Below, one piece after another: positions 1-11,879 of a DNA stretch of 64,000 nt. Within the stretch, counting starts at the first letter, position 1. Every line of letters begins with the position of its first letter. The notes under the pieces were generated by a model. The model made no database searches and was not told where the DNA came from. It was given only the letters and a program-made list of their open reading frames with translations. The stretch is from Allacma fusca (taxonomy: Eukaryota; Arthropoda; Collembola; Symphypleona; Sminthuridae): contig OX359250.1 in NCBI GenBank assembly GCA_947179485.1, positions 28,530,654 to 28,594,653 of the forward strand, given 5' to 3'. The position numbers and the translations under genes are program-made.

Positions 1-1704
1 AAGGATGATCCGGACCGAATATTTTATTTAGGATTTGCAAAACGTCGTTGGAAAGTTCTCGCTCTTTCTCATATTTTCCCTTTCTATACAATACGTTCAC
101 TAAATTGTTTATTGTAATTACTGTGGCCATACTCGAATGTTCTAATTTATTTCTCATTTGAAATACTTCATATATTCGACTTGCGGCTTCGTTATAGTTT
201 CCTCGTTGGCTAAGGGCCGTACCAAGTTCTTCTTTCAGGTCAATAGTAGTGATTGCGTCTAGTCCATGAAGCGTTTCGCTCGTTTGCAAAGCTGTTCGAT
301 AAATCTTAACTACGGTATCATAGCTTCCTATGTCTTTCAGTTTATTTGCGAGTATTATTTTAGATTGAAGGAATTGCTTTGAGCAATATTCAGGACCTTG
401 TGCATGGATTCGGACAACGTTGTTCAGGATGTCATGAATGTTTTCAGAATTAGTGCTTAGGTTTTGTACATACACGTTTAACTTTTCCACGATTTGGTTA
501 AAGTTTTTCTTCACATATGATGAATTTGGTTTGAAAATATTGAATAAGCTTTTTTTTTGCCTGCCTCCGCTTTGGCCGCTTGAATCATGCGATGTATTTG
601 GTAGTAACTGTTACATCTAGTAATTAAATTGTATTTAAGTAACAAATTAAGCGCATTTGCAAGATTATCTTCCACGTGAATGAATATTATCTTCATAAGC
701 GCAGTTGGAATGTTGTCCGGGTTAAGTATCGCCATTACGTCCAAGCATTGAAGAGCCAGCTTTCCTTGTTGCATGGAGCTAATATGCTCAAATGTCATAA
801 AATATATTGTAAACAAGTCTGGATAATCACCTTCGTCTGGTATAGTCTTTAGGAATTGTTTCGTTTTATTAGCAAAGTCAGTTAGAAAATCCTCTAAACT
901 GTACGGTCGTTCATCAAGAGCGGCACGAGTTTCCTGTTTGTTCCGAACTAATGTTACGACTTGTAGCAACGCTAAAGGCAAGCCTTGGCAGATTGTTGCC
1001 ACCTCCTTAAGGGTGGGGGTATCTTCAGAAAATCCTAACTCTTCATTAAAGAATGGCAAGCTTTCACTCAAATTAAAGACTGGTAACGCTTGAGATTTAA
1101 AATTCTTCCGGACAGAATTTCTTGTGGTGACAATTATCGCTGGAACTTTCCATGTAGATTTAATAGCTTTTGGAAGCAGCCGATGGAGGTCATCTTTATC
1201 ATCATCACTCTTATATGATTCCACGTTATCAAAAATAATTAATGCAAATTTTAGGCATACAAAATCATACACGTCATCCAGAATATCCTCCTCTGCTTTT
1301 GGTTTACCACCTTGGTTTACATCTATTCGTAATTTTTGAGCTAACTGTAGAAAGTCATTTGATGCTGTAGTGTAGCTTCCAGCGTTGATCCATAACACAT
1401 GGTCGTAGGATTCCTTATATTTTTGAGTGTATTTTCGGACCACTTGAGTTTTTCCCACACCTCCTGGACCGAAAATTACAAATGCTTTTGATAGTACTTT
1501 TGAAGGGGTTTCTGCTGGTGTATTGCAGATGTAGTCATGCATATCCTTGATATACTCTTCTCTTCCAAAAAACGAAGGAATGTTTTCTTGAACCTTGAAT
1601 TCAATGCGGTCTGGGAGTGGGACGTTGGTTAATGTCAAGTTATTAGTAACGTTAGCAGTACCACCATTATTAACAATTGGAGTTATGACATCGCGAGTGT
1701 TGCC
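1..1704 (-). CDS. NB-ARC NTPase with TPR tail (partial, one frameshift)
   Basis: STAND-type NTPase gene reading leftward and running off the window at position 1. Seen: P-loop GPGGVGKT (1447-1470), Walker B-like LIIFDNV (about 1225-1245), an IIVTTRNS motif (about 1108-1131) and GLPLAL (about 980-1000), the usual NB-ARC order. Beyond a long helical stretch, 1-510 encodes repeats of the kinesin-light-chain-like TPR type (for example EELGTALSQRGNYNEAA and KIFGPDHP). The frame breaks at a run of nine T (550-558 on +): the NB-ARC frame stops at 511 while the TPR reading continues in the frame one base away, so one base is missing there by mutation or assembly error. The exon start at 1704 follows a CCAG acceptor. 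Known family role: ATP/GTP-driven oligomerising switches in innate immunity or cell death; the role here is inferred only. The gene is a likely host gene. Confidence 0.82.
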
Positions 1705-1722
1705 CTGGATAGTGAATCCAGA

Positions 1723-2322
1723 TAGGAATGGGACTGTTCCGGAATGTTCCAGGATTTCTTGGAATGGTCTGGACTCCTTGAGCCTGGACCAGACCATTTG
1801 ATCTGTTCTCCGTGTAGGACCAGGACCATATGGTCTTTTAGACTGTAGGACCGGATCCATCTGGTCCGTACAAATTGTTGGAACAGGAACATATGTTCTG
1901 TTCCTCAAAATAACTCGGAACAGAACAGAACAGACCACTAGGACCAAATAGGTTTATAATACGATGACAACACGCAAGCATTTGACAATTTAGATAATGT
2001 TTTAAATAATCGATCGATATCATGCTGTACGATCTAGCAATGCTATTTTATTCGCGGGAATTGGAAATACTTAATGGTCATCTATCGAATCTGGTCCGAC
2101 CATTTGAAATAAATGCTGGAACGTTCCAAATGGTCTGGGCCAAACAAAGGACCAAACATTCTGGTCTGTTCTTTGAGCTGGACCAGGTTTAATTGGTCTA
2201 TCAAGGTTCTTGGACCAGATACATTTGGTCCTTTCGTAACCAGGGAACAGACCGGAACAGACCATGGAACAGACCAGAACGGACCAAAATTTCTGGTCCG
2301 GACCGGAACAGTCCCATTCCTA
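1723..2322. mobile_element. hAT-like MITE, GGTCTGG-word family, in NB-ARC gene intron
   Basis: 600-bp non-autonomous element. The inverted ends begin TAGGAATGGGACTGTTCCGG on the left, with its complement on the right. It is flanked by the 8-bp duplication AATCCAGA (1715-1722 and 2323-2330). Both halves are filled with variants of GGTC(T/C)GGACC and GGAACAGACC. ORFs crossing it are repeat-derived. It lies 18 bp from the splice acceptor of the NB-ARC exon. Confidence 0.88.
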
Positions 2323-2481
2323 AATCCAGATGAGGTCCGAGACGACGAGGGTAAATGACATATTCCTTCCTTTAAACATATCCCATAATCAAATAAGTTT
2401 AATAATTAAATTATTATTATTATAATTTGACACAATTTTCTCTTTGTGTATTTTCATATTATATCCTGTATTAATACATAC

Positions 2482-2539
2482 CACTACGTTTTGGTCAGTC
2501 TCAATACTTCGGTTGTTTCTCAGGTCCTCGTTGTTTTCT
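2482..2539 (-). CDS. Candidate small exon upstream of NB-ARC exon
   Basis: A 58-nt open stretch bounded on the minus strand by a strong acceptor (TTATTTTTCAG) and a donor (GTATGT). Its open frame (ENNEDLRNNRSIETDQNVV) ends exactly on a codon, matching the phase-0 start of the NB-ARC exon at 1704. The intron between them would be 777 bp and contain the MITE. This is inferred from splice signals alone. Confidence 0.5.
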
Positions 2540-2667
2540 CTGAAAAATAAATGTATTTATTTAATCAAGTCAGGAACAAACATTTTCAAAACTAGCTAAA
2601 TTAAATTGCTTTTAAGTTTCATAAGCAATGCAAGGTTACAATTTACGTAACTATTAATTAAAATTAC

Positions 2668-2850
2668 CTCCAATATTTGGTAATAATGTTTCCCATTTCC
2701 CGGTTCTGGTTTGGTTACTGAAGTTTTGAAGGTAAGAATTCTGTTGATTGCAGAAACTTTGGCAAAGATGTACCTCCTTTGTACAAGTGCTGAAATTTCT
2801 ATTAAGAAGGAATTTGAAGTTCTTTGTGTAACAGTTGTAAGTACAATGTT
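2668..2850 (-). CDS. Candidate upstream exon, unknown product
   Basis: An open minus-strand stretch of about 60 codons (contains SNSFLIEISALVQRRYIFA) ending at a GAG|GTAATT donor. It could be a further exon of the NB-ARC gene. Its phase-0 end does not match the first-choice acceptor of the 2482-2539 exon, which needs two bases carried over, so either another acceptor is used or this is not an exon. Confidence 0.25.
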
Positions 2851-3130
2851 CACTTATTTAGTGAAATGAACATATTATCTCAAACGATTTGTAGTCCCAA
2901 AAATAGTATTATGGAAAAGTTTATCAAAAATTCACGGGTATTTAATTACCGGTGTAAAGTAAACGACCAATTCCATTGAGTAACAAAATAAGTTTGATTA
3001 ATAATGCTTGTATTACGTATTACATAATTGGAAAATTTTTACTGTGGTCCGCGTACTCTTGCAAAAGCTCTTGAAAGAGGGTCTGCTATAGTTAGATTGC
3101 ATAAAGAGCTGAGTATCAAACACCTCCTAT

Positions 3131-3720
3131 CAGGCATGTTCAGCCTTCGAAGGTTAGCCTTCAATGAAGGTGGAATGTCAATTTTGCAGAGAGTTGAGAA
3201 GGGAAGGCGGGATGACTGAATTAATTCGGGAAGGCTGAAGAAAGCCTTCCTAGTATTAACAGAAAACGGAAGGCGAAGGAAGGAAGTATGTAAAGTAGCC
3301 CTCTGCTACTTAGAAGGCTTCGTGCATTCAATGAGCTACAATAGATAGTTACAAATACAACAATGAGAGTGTACTAAAGACACTACAAATGCACAAATGT
3401 ACAGTTGTATGCACAATGAGACTAACTTCACTGCTTCTAATTTTAATAAACGAACTAAATTGAGTAAATTGTATCGCTTGTTTTACCTGCAAAAGGGTTA
3501 TTTAAATGCATTGCTATAGTATTTCGTGTTATGAAGGCTGAGTAGGAAGGAAGGCTGATTTTGTTTGAAGGCTGGAGGCATTAAATTAATAAGTAAAATA
3601 GAGCTGAAGGAAGGCAAAATATTTTGAAGGCTTCCTTTAATAGAAGGATGAAGGAATGCGTTTTTTCAAAAAATTGCCTTCGAAGGTATGAAGGAAGGCA
3701 ATTTCATTTGGACATCTCTG
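3131..3720. mobile_element. hAT-like MITE, GAAGGCTT-word family
   Basis: 590-bp element with imperfect inverted ends (CAGGCATGTTCAGCC on the left; CAGAGATGTCCAAATG reading in from the right) and the 8-bp duplication CCTCCTAT (3123-3130 and 3721-3728). Words of the GAAGGC/GCCTTC type crowd both ends; the centre (about 3330-3530) is unique A+T-rich DNA. No transposase is visible. Confidence 0.85.
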
Positions 3721-3728
3721 CCTCCTAT

Positions 3729-4045
3729 ACTTAAAGTTGAAGTTGTTATTCGTAAATTCTGGTATCTCCGTCGATGATGGTAGCGCTTTGTAATCTGCTT
3801 TTGTGCTGATAGTCATACTTGTACAGTCATTTCGTAAATCTCTTGATTTGTCTGTGCATTTTATTTATATGTTCATAATCGAATAAGCCTTTCTGATTAC
3901 TAAAGTCTGGAACTCAACAGGTACCTGCTGGCTTCAAATATTTGCTCCCCGCTGTGGGATATGACTCCTTGAAATATGTTTTGTGTAGCAAATTTAGTTA
4001 CAGGATTTCTAAAATTCACTTAAATAATCTATCGTTCACCAATTG
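3729..4045. other. Non-coding spacer
   Basis: No credible ORF, RNA gene or repeat boundary seen; ordinary A+T-rich sequence between two MITEs. Confidence 0.5.
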
Positions 4046-4053
4046 GTATACAA

Positions 4054-4699
4054 CGGATATAATCCTTCGGGAGATATTCCCTCCGGAGACAACCCCTCTG
4101 ACATAATCCCTCCGTAGATAATCCCTCCAAAAATGGAGATAATCCCTCTGTTTGAAACAACAGAAGCATTTTTCCATGGCAACGCTATGTAGTCAATAAA
4201 TAAAATCAATGCTTAATATATTTAGTTCGATCATATACTACAGTGGTTATTGCAAATAGCAGTAGCTTTATTTAGGTTCAGTGGTTAGGTTTAGGGTCAG
4301 GTTTACATTTCTGGAGTAATCAAACGGGAAAGGAAACATTTGCAATTTACAGCGATTTATTTGTACACAATATGCAATCAAAATCACTAACAAGTAATTA
4401 ATTTTAAAGTAGTTGTATAAAAACATTGAAACATGATTGATGAGTCAGTCAATAGAGATTTGTAATTGGCGAAATAAGAATACCAGTATTTTCTTTTTTA
4501 TGATTTGTGTGCAAATGAATTAGGAACCGCAGTTGCTATAGCAACTGCAATCTTGGTTGAAGTGACTCTTGCTGTCGTACTATCAACCCATGCGACGGAG
4601 GGTTAATCTCCAACTGCAGGAGGGAATATATCCGGAGAGATTATCACCGGAGGGATTATGTGCGGAGGGGAAATGTCAGAGGGCTTACCTCCATACTCC
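4054..4699. mobile_element. hAT-like MITE, ATAATCCCTCC-word family
   Basis: About 646 bp. The left end carries iterations of GGAGATAATCCCTCC and the right end their complement (GGAGGGATTAT). Ends begin CGGATAT and, from the right, GGAGTATGG. The flanking repeat GTATACAA occurs at 4046-4053 and 4700-4707. Because the duplication and the ends share a G, the boundary is uncertain by one base. Confidence 0.75.
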
Positions 4700-5329
4700 G
4701 TATACAAGGAACCAACATTTGAAGCAAAGTCAGATTTTTTTTTAAATTTCGAAATTGACAATTTTGTGATTTATTTCCCTAGAAAATTCTTTGCAACATT
4801 AATTTTGTGAGTAGTGTAGTTTTGACTGGGTTGTAGGAAATATATGCTTTGAGAGAGCGACTACTCTCATATGTTCCTTGTTCTCACAACCGATAAAATT
4901 ATCAAGGAAAATAAATTTCTCGTCATGAGCAAAAGATAAGAAAGTGTAAAGTTTTGAAATGGTTAATGTATTAACATTACTACTACCAGGAACAATGCAA
5001 CAAATTATAGCAAATGTTTGAATCACCAGACTTGCAGCAAAATGAATGAGAATTTTTTCGGACTTTGTTTCATTAATGTAGGTTCAAAACTGGGGTTGTT
5101 GGCACAAAAGACGTGCTTCGAAAAATAATTTTTGTAGACAAGAAGTTTCTCATTAAATAAAGATTACATTTATAAATATTTAAGTGCTCCATTTCGTAGA
5201 AAACTTGCAACGCAAATTTAAAATATAGGAAGACTGTCAAAAGTAAAATCTAGGGCACTACAATTCTACCCGCAAATTAGTTTTAAGGAAAATATTTAGC
5301 AATATGGGGTCCAAATTATTTTCCTGAAA

Positions 5330-5560
5330 AGCTGCTTTTAAAGGTTATGCGCCCAGGTCTGTACTGAATCCCTAAAAAAGCAATCTATATGCTTTCACCC
5401 ATACTTCAAAAAGTGACTTTCCTGATATCTCCTGAACAGGTGATGTAATTCCACTATCAAAGGCTTAAAGTCAATGGGAGATCAAGTCGAATCTCTGTGA
5501 AGTTTTGAGTTCGTGTAACCCTTAATGCAGAGGAATGTAGAGGCCTCAACGGCCTCTCAG
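5330..5560 (-). repeat. Dispersed repeat, copy 1 of 2
   Basis: About 230 bp that match, in reverse complement, 44250-44480 (roughly three quarters identical by eye). Shared blocks include GCGCCCAGGTCTG, GCTTTCACCCATAC and GATATCTCCTG. No coding potential was recognised. The rest of 4708-6255 shows no supported gene. Confidence 0.6.
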
Positions 5561-6384
5561 ATTTGTAATTCATCATGGATTCTACCCTTGCTTTAATTTT
5601 TGTGAAAAAAACGGTAAACAGCTATTAAATTTTGGAAAACCATATGGGGAATATTATTTTATCGATCTTATACTTACAGGCACGAATACACATGATTGGA
5701 TGATGAATTGAAGGATATGATTTTTTCAATGAAATTTGATTCAATAAATTATTTTTCGGGCCGAATCGATCCCAAAAATGGTTTCCCATAGTCGTAGCTT
5801 TTATATGCTCACTCATGATAATCTGGAAGAACGAATAAAAACTTACAATGAGCTGTGTATGTTTCTAAAAATGTAAGTTTATTTACAATTCATACCCATT
5901 GCATAATTTTTCAGATGAACCAATGTTCAAACTGGAGCCAGCAATCAGTACTAATCAGCAGCCTTGTGAAGGAATCCACGCTTTTTTCTTAGTTGCGTGT
6001 AATTGCGGAAACCTATGAAGTTTGCAAATCTTGCCAGACTTTCCAGTAGTGCTCCTTCTCGTCGACGTTATAAAAAATTTCAGTCAAATACACAATTAAA
6101 TCCACATGCATAATTATCTAAACCTAGTACTCATGGAAGAATTTATCGCTGTCGTTACTGACCACGGCAGAGTGTAATGTTTTACCTCATCCAGAATCTA
6201 TTTAGAGGGCTTTAGTTCGCACAACTCAACTAAATCACAAGTGACTAGCACTAAACTTGAAAGCAATGATGCATTTCCTTCCTACAAGGATCCTATAAAT
6301 AGGCATATTTATAGGATAGGAAAGGACTTTGCAAAGAATTTATATGTAGGAAAAGGAAGGCATGAAAAATCTAAATATTAAAAG

Positions 6385-7421
6385 CAGGGTTGCTGATTTT
6401 TTTGATTTTTTTCAAATAAATCACAAAAAATCAGAATATTTGATTTAAATCGGATTTTTTTGATTTAAATCAATATTTTATGATTTAAATTCAAAATTTT
6501 ATCGTAAGACAGAATTTCCATACAAATATTTGGATTTTAATTTTCCTAATAATATTGTACACTGTTGACACCAATGAAACTTGAACAATTAATCAAATGT
6601 TTTTAGAGAAAATTTCAGACTCAAGCCAACTACCTAATATGAAATTAAAACCTGGTTTTTGAAGTCAAACGCTGTGTTGGACAGATACCGACTGTCTCAT
6701 TTGGATTTTTATTGATTAATGTATACACGATACACATTATATAAAATGTGTATAGTGTGTACAGTGTTTCGGGACGGGATGGCAGAATATGTTTTGACAG
6801 AAAAATTATATCCAAATTGGGAATATACCGTTTAAACAAGTGTGAATATCTCTACAAAAGTATAACATTTAAAAAATGCAAAACTCACACAGTCAAACCT
6901 TGCCACTTTAAACGGTACTCTTTTAGAAAGATGGGATATTGGAATGTTTTTGTAGTTTCTGTTACGGACGAGACAATTTCGGGATATAAATATTGTCCCC
7001 GTGTTATTTTGGGACGGCATTGGAATAATAATTTTTGTCAATGGATTTTGAAACGAGACGGAATCTTCTGTGGGACATTACAATTATCCCCAGCAGAAGC
7101 TCTAGTATTATACAATACTTCAAAACTCACTCATATCCAAATATGGGACTGTGACAGCTTGACAGATAATCAATATGTCAACGTACCCAAATTATCCTAA
7201 AAATTATCAAAATCCTAAATGGTCTCATGCCAAAAATTTGTAAAAACACAAAAATGGACGTTTTACAACGTTTGGAGACGTAAAATTATATTTTATCTAA
7301 CCGCAAAAGTTGAAAAGTCAATTTTGATTTAAATCAATGATTTATTTGAAAAAAATCAAGTGATTTAAATCTTGATTTAAATCAAGATTTAAATCAACGT
7401 GATTTAAATCAAGCCACCCTG
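6385..7421. mobile_element. hAT-like MITE, TGATTTAAATCA-word family (nested)
   Basis: 1037 bp, ends CAGGGTTGCTGATTT and (from the right) CAGGGTGGCTTGATTT, duplication ATTAAAAG (6377-6384 and 7422-7429). Subterminal zones are made of TGATTTAAATCA and TTGATTT words. A 150-codon ORF inside (6748-7200) matches nothing I recognise and lies amid GGGAC/GTCCC-like words; I treat it as chance. Confidence 0.9.
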
Positions 7422-7708
7422 ATTAAAAGTAGGAATATGATAGGAAGCCTCCTTCAGAGCAAAATTACAAATAGGAATGGTAGGAGTTGGCTGGCAAACC
7501 ATAAAGTATGTATGTAGGAAATCGGAAGGGCCATGTGAAAGGCCTACATTAGCTTTTTAATGAAGATATCGTCGGCTGAATTTTAAAAGGTACCATTTTC
7601 ATTTCGTAACACATGCTTTTTAAATGGGATCTCCATTGAAAATGGTACTTTTTATAATTTAGCCAACGATATATGCAATTCCAACGTTTCTTTAAGGGAT
7701 ACTGTAAT

Positions 7709-8796
7709 CAGAGCTGCGTTCAAGTTCAAGTATAACTTGAATAGTTCAAGTGCGTATCAAGTTCAAGTCAAGTCAAGTGGAGACAATTTTATATCTTGAA
7801 ACTTGAACATCAAGTTCAAGTGAAATTATAATTTTAACTTGAATTTTCAAGTTCAAGTTCGATCAAGTTCAAGTTAAGAATTTATTACTTGATTGTAAAA
7901 TCAAGTCAAGTTCAAGTACAATGAATGGAAGTACTTGAATAAAACTTGAGTATAACTTGAGTTTTTGTCACTGAAAAGCAATGTAAGCAATGCCTAATTA
8001 ATGGCATCATTGCATTCCACTAAAAATAAAATTGGGTGTCAATCATCATAATAATTCCAATGACATTAAAGTCGCCTCCACGATGGCCAGTGGTGGAGAA
8101 TAATTCTTGTGTCCTGTTTCCATACTTTGAATTTTGAATAATTAAAATTTCCATCTTATTGTTTTATAAAGATGTTCTTAATGCTCGGGGTTCTTGTTCC
8201 ATTGTAAAAATGAAGTGATTATTCACTTCACCTGTTCTAAGAAGTTTAAGAATAATTTATTATTTCATGTAAAAATAATTTTGCTGATATTAAACATGAT
8301 GGCGCAGACGACAAACTTATAAATCAACATTGGTTAAATAAAATTAACGACAAATATTTATGAATATAACTGCTGGTTACACTCACCAGATGAGTACAAC
8401 ACTAATGTGAACAGGCCAGTAATGTGATTTCTAAACTCTTAATAGTTCAAATTAGTAAATTAGATTGGGCTACAATGTTTACAGTTATTTGATCAAGTAT
8501 TTTAAATTGTTTAGCAATTTTAAAGTAAAGAATATCACGTGCATGCCGTTTAGTTTATCCTAATCACGACCTAGCCATATTAGCTATAATCGTTGTGGAC
8601 GACATTTTTAGTATTGTTTATTCATTTAAAAAAATACTTGAATAATCAAGTTCAAGTACAAGTTCAAGTTCACGTTCAAGTCAAGTTATGTGCCCAACTT
8701 GAACGTCAAGTTATGATCAAGTTCAAGTTCAATAAAATGAACTTGAAAATCGAGTACTTGAATACTCAAGTTGCTTGAGACTTGAACGCAGCTCTG
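7709..8796. mobile_element. hAT-like MITE, TCAAGTTCAAGT-word family (nested)
   Basis: 1088 bp with ends CAGAGCTGCGTTCAAG on both sides and duplication ACTGTAAT (7701-7708 and 8797-8804). Words of TCAAGTTCAAGT fill 7720-7970 and 8630-8780. The middle is A+T-rich and non-coding. Copy B of the surrounding element (about 52140-52180) is the unoccupied site. Confidence 0.92.
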
Positions 8797-9093
8797 ACTG
8801 TAATCATGCGTGTTGTATGTCAAAGGGACCTATATAGGAAATAGGAATAATTAGGAAGGCAGAGTTGTCCATTTTTTAAAAATAGGAAAAATAGGGCTCG
8901 AGACTGGCATATGTACTAGATATAGGAAAATGTAGGACAATATTTTGATATCATTTAAAGGAAGAATATATGTACTGTGATTCAATTATGCATCTTTGCT
9001 TGAAAGTCAGAAAGAATCGATGTGATCTACTCGGAAGGTGCAGGCTACGGAAGCGTTGAGTGGGAAAAGTGAAATGATACTTAATATTTAGGG

Positions 9094-9939
9094 TAGAGCT
9101 ACTTGTGGGAACGAAAAGTTTGATCCCATTCCCGAACCCGATCCCGAAAATCGGGTCATCAATATTTTCGGACTCACACCCAAACCCGTTCCCGAAATAC
9201 TGGGATCGGGTGCACAAAAACCCAGATATTAAATATGCTTGAATCGTTGATCTCAAACCCGATCCCGATCCCGAACCCGAAATCAGATAAAATTAGCTCC
9301 CAATCCCGATCCCGAATCCCTTGAACCCGGACTCGTTCCCGGGACCAGCGTAGTTAGTGTAAATCAATTTTTTTCTTCCCATTTTTATTGATTTAACAAT
9401 ACTTGTGCATGCAACAATAGATTTAGGAAAATTAAAAATGGTCATGGAAATAAACGTCTGGTCTGCGTTGCCGAAAAAGATGCAGGAAGACTGCTTAAAC
9501 GATTCCCACTATGAGTTTTGCAATGACTTTCATCTTGCAAGTTAGAGTAGGCGGAAATCACTACTACGCGCGATCCCAACTGACAATATGCGAAACGGCT
9601 CAAGTCGCTTACGTAAAATTATTATCTCAACATTTTAACGAGGGAAGCCGTGCATGCTTTGTATTTTTTTCTCCGCTAGATGGTTGCGTAGTTCCCGGGA
9701 ACGTGAAGCGTGTAACGGGTGTAGGAACGAAGATGTTCCCGGTTCCCGACGGGAACGCAAATACCTTCATCAAGCTTGAACCCGTTCCCAAACCCGGTCC
9801 CGATCCCGAAATCCCGGGTCTGCTGAGCATGTTCCTGAACCTGGTCCCAAAGTATTTGGGAACAATAATTAGACACCCGAACTCGAACCCGATCCCGAAC
9901 CCAATTCCCGGGTGTATCCCGATCCCAAAAGTAGCTCTA
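9094..9939. mobile_element. hAT-like MITE, CCCGATCCCGAA-word family
   Basis: 846 bp, inverted ends TAGAGCTACTTGTGGGA and TAGAGCTACTTTTGGGA, duplication ATTTAGGG (9086-9093 and 9940-9947). Words CCCGATCCCGAACCC and their complement give both ends strikingly high G+C against the background. ORFs at 9511-9945 and on the opposite strand are translations of the words. Confidence 0.92.
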
Positions 9940-10017
9940 ATTTAGGGACACTTTTAAAGTGTCCATGCGTTGTACCCATGCACGTCAGCACCTTCACATT
10001 GGAATTAGTATTCTAAT

Positions 10018-11020
10018 CAAAGATGGGCAAAGTATTCGCATACCTTAAAGCCTACATATTTTTAGGTTCTTACATACAACCTACATTTTAGCCTACATAA
10101 ATCCCACCCGAGAGTTCACCCTACCTACAACCTACATACATCCCTCCCGAGAGTTGACCCTACCTATCCTACATACATTACTCCCGAGAATTGTCCCTAC
10201 CTACAACCAACATACCTCTTTGTCGTAATTGATTCATACAAGCATTACTAAAATGCAATTAAGTAATCATTCATTGTAATTGCTGAAAACGAATTGAAAT
10301 CGTTTTTACTCCAGCACGTAAACAAAAGTAACATAACATATGTATATATGTGAACCAAAGTGTAGATGGGGCTTTTATTCAGCGCTTTGGAGTACGAAAG
10401 GTTCAAACAAACATACATACATTTTCACGCTTAAGTACCTACCTTTTTAGAAAGTGAAACTTTCTTATAGACGAGTCATTTCCGTCCGTCCGTCCGTCCG
10501 TCCGTCCGTCCGTCCGTCTACAAAATCTTGTAAATCGCACAACTCAACAACGGAATGACATACGGACATGGGACTTGTCCCAAAACATCGAACATACATT
10601 CTAGATGTGCCTTTTGATATTTTCCCTGACCCAGGGTCAACCGTTTGACCTCTGAAAATTATTTCTGGATACAATTATCAAAAAATCTTGCATTTGCTAT
10701 ACCTTTCCAACGGATTGACGTATGGTCATGCGTCCTTTACAGTTAACAACCAAACTCTATTTCCCTACCCTACTAAAAATCTTTAAATATAAGTTTCACT
10801 TTCCTGCACATGCAAACAAAGTTTGCCCAAATCAGTGCAGTGCACGGATTTTTTTTATGTAGGTAGGTACTGATTATTCCCACCATACATAAATTGCATA
10901 TATTTTTCCCTCGAAATATACAGCCTACATACACATGCCTACAAAATATGTGAAAATTTGAGCATATCCTACAATTTTGCCTACTTGTAGGCATACATGT
11001 AGGGTATGCGCCCACCTTTG
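10018..11020. mobile_element. hAT-like MITE, CCTACATACAACC-word family
   Basis: 1003 bp, ends CAAAGATGGGCAAAG and (from the right) CAAAGGTGGGCGCAT, duplication ATTCTAAT (10010-10017 and 11021-11028). Words CCTACATAC and CCTACCTAC run inward from the left, the complement from the right. The interior includes a (CCGT)n tract. TIRs resemble the CAAAGRTGCAT ends of the 6264/51110 family. Confidence 0.9.
10482..10518. repeat. (CCGT)n microsatellite
   Basis: About nine tandem CCGT units inside the 10018-11020 element. On the minus strand it translates as a DGRT repeat, which is not evidence for a gene. Confidence 0.95.
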
Positions 11021-11041
11021 ATTCTAATTCATATGCGTTGT

Positions 11042-11781
11042 CAGTGCTGGGCGTTTGTATCTCAGCTATGCTACTCTCCTCTATCCTTAAATTGCGAGTA
11101 TCCGGCTTCTATTAATTCTATTCTACTTTCCAGAATTTTTCGTTTCCCTCTATTCTACTTCTACGCCTTTACTAATACTTTCTGTTCTACTTCTACTTCT
11201 ACATTTCCTGCCTTAGTACTAACTATTCTACTTCTATTCTATCCAGTTCGAATGCAACCATAATGCTACCTATTGCTACTTCTACTAAGTACAAAGTAAT
11301 GCTTAATTCCCGGATTCTAAAACGTATTTGAAGTACAAATCAAAGCTTTCCGTTCGTTTGGACTGTACACGGTAGTACAGTGTATTATATTTCATTACCT
11401 TAGTTCTTCTTGCATTCACAGGATGGCAGTTTAAATGTTTTCAGCATTGTTACCTGTATTATAATGCCTTTAATGATACGTTATAGTATGCATGTATGAA
11501 TGTATATATGTATATGCTATGCTACTTCTCCTTCTACCATCGGTTCTTGTATTGCCCGTCTATTCTATTTCTAATTCTACCACAGGATGCTGCCTTGACA
11601 GCTAAATACTGCTACTCTAATTGCTTAATTCAAAATTCGACTTCTATTTACTTCTACTTCTACTCGATGGATAGTAGCGTTACCTCTATTCTATTTCTAC
11701 TCTTTTTGGCTCCTTTATTTTGGCTTCTACTCTATTTTTTCCTCTACTTCTATTGTCGGTAGAGTAGAGGGCCCAGCACTG
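11042..11781. mobile_element. hAT-like MITE, CTACTTCTATT-word family
   Basis: 740 bp, ends CAGTGCTGGGCGTTTG and (from the right) CAGTGCTGGGCCCTCTAC, duplication TGCGTTGT (11034-11041 and 11782-11789). Words CTACTTCTATTCTAC occur through both ends. Unlike most families here, the pyrimidine-rich orientation is kept on the same strand at both ends, with only the last bases complementary. No coding sequence. Confidence 0.88.
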
Positions 11782-11879
11782 TGCGTTGTATCACATTTCT
11801 GATCCCCGCGACAGCTACTGTTGAATTTGCAGTTGAAAGCGAAATCAAATAAATGCCCGTGAAATTCGCTTTACAACTA

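Larger units (their letters stand above)
6264..8998. mobile_element. hAT-like MITE, TAGGAAGG-word family, copy A (host of two insertions)
   Basis: Outer element with ends CAATGATGCATTTCC and, from the right, CAAAGATGCATAATT, flanked by CTTGAAAG (6256-6263 and 8999-9006). Its own sequence is only about 594 bp; the rest is two younger MITEs (6385-7421 and 7709-8796). A second copy in the opposite orientation at 51110-52551 lacks both insertions and so supplies the empty sites. Words such as TAGGAAGG, TATAGGA and ATAGGAATA fill the ends. Confidence 0.85.

Noticed and set aside
6748..7200. 150-codon ORF in the TGATTTAAATCA MITE
   Set aside because: No recognisable motif, non-autonomous context, and GGGAC-type word repetition; kept as chance unless homologues appear.
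9511..9945. 144-codon plus-strand ORF with PGPDPEIPG-type repeats
   Set aside because: It is the translation of CCCGATCCCGAA words inside a MITE; opposite-strand ORFs are equally open for the same reason.
10465..10674. ORF with DGRTDGRT repeat
   Set aside because: Translation of the (CCGT)n microsatellite.
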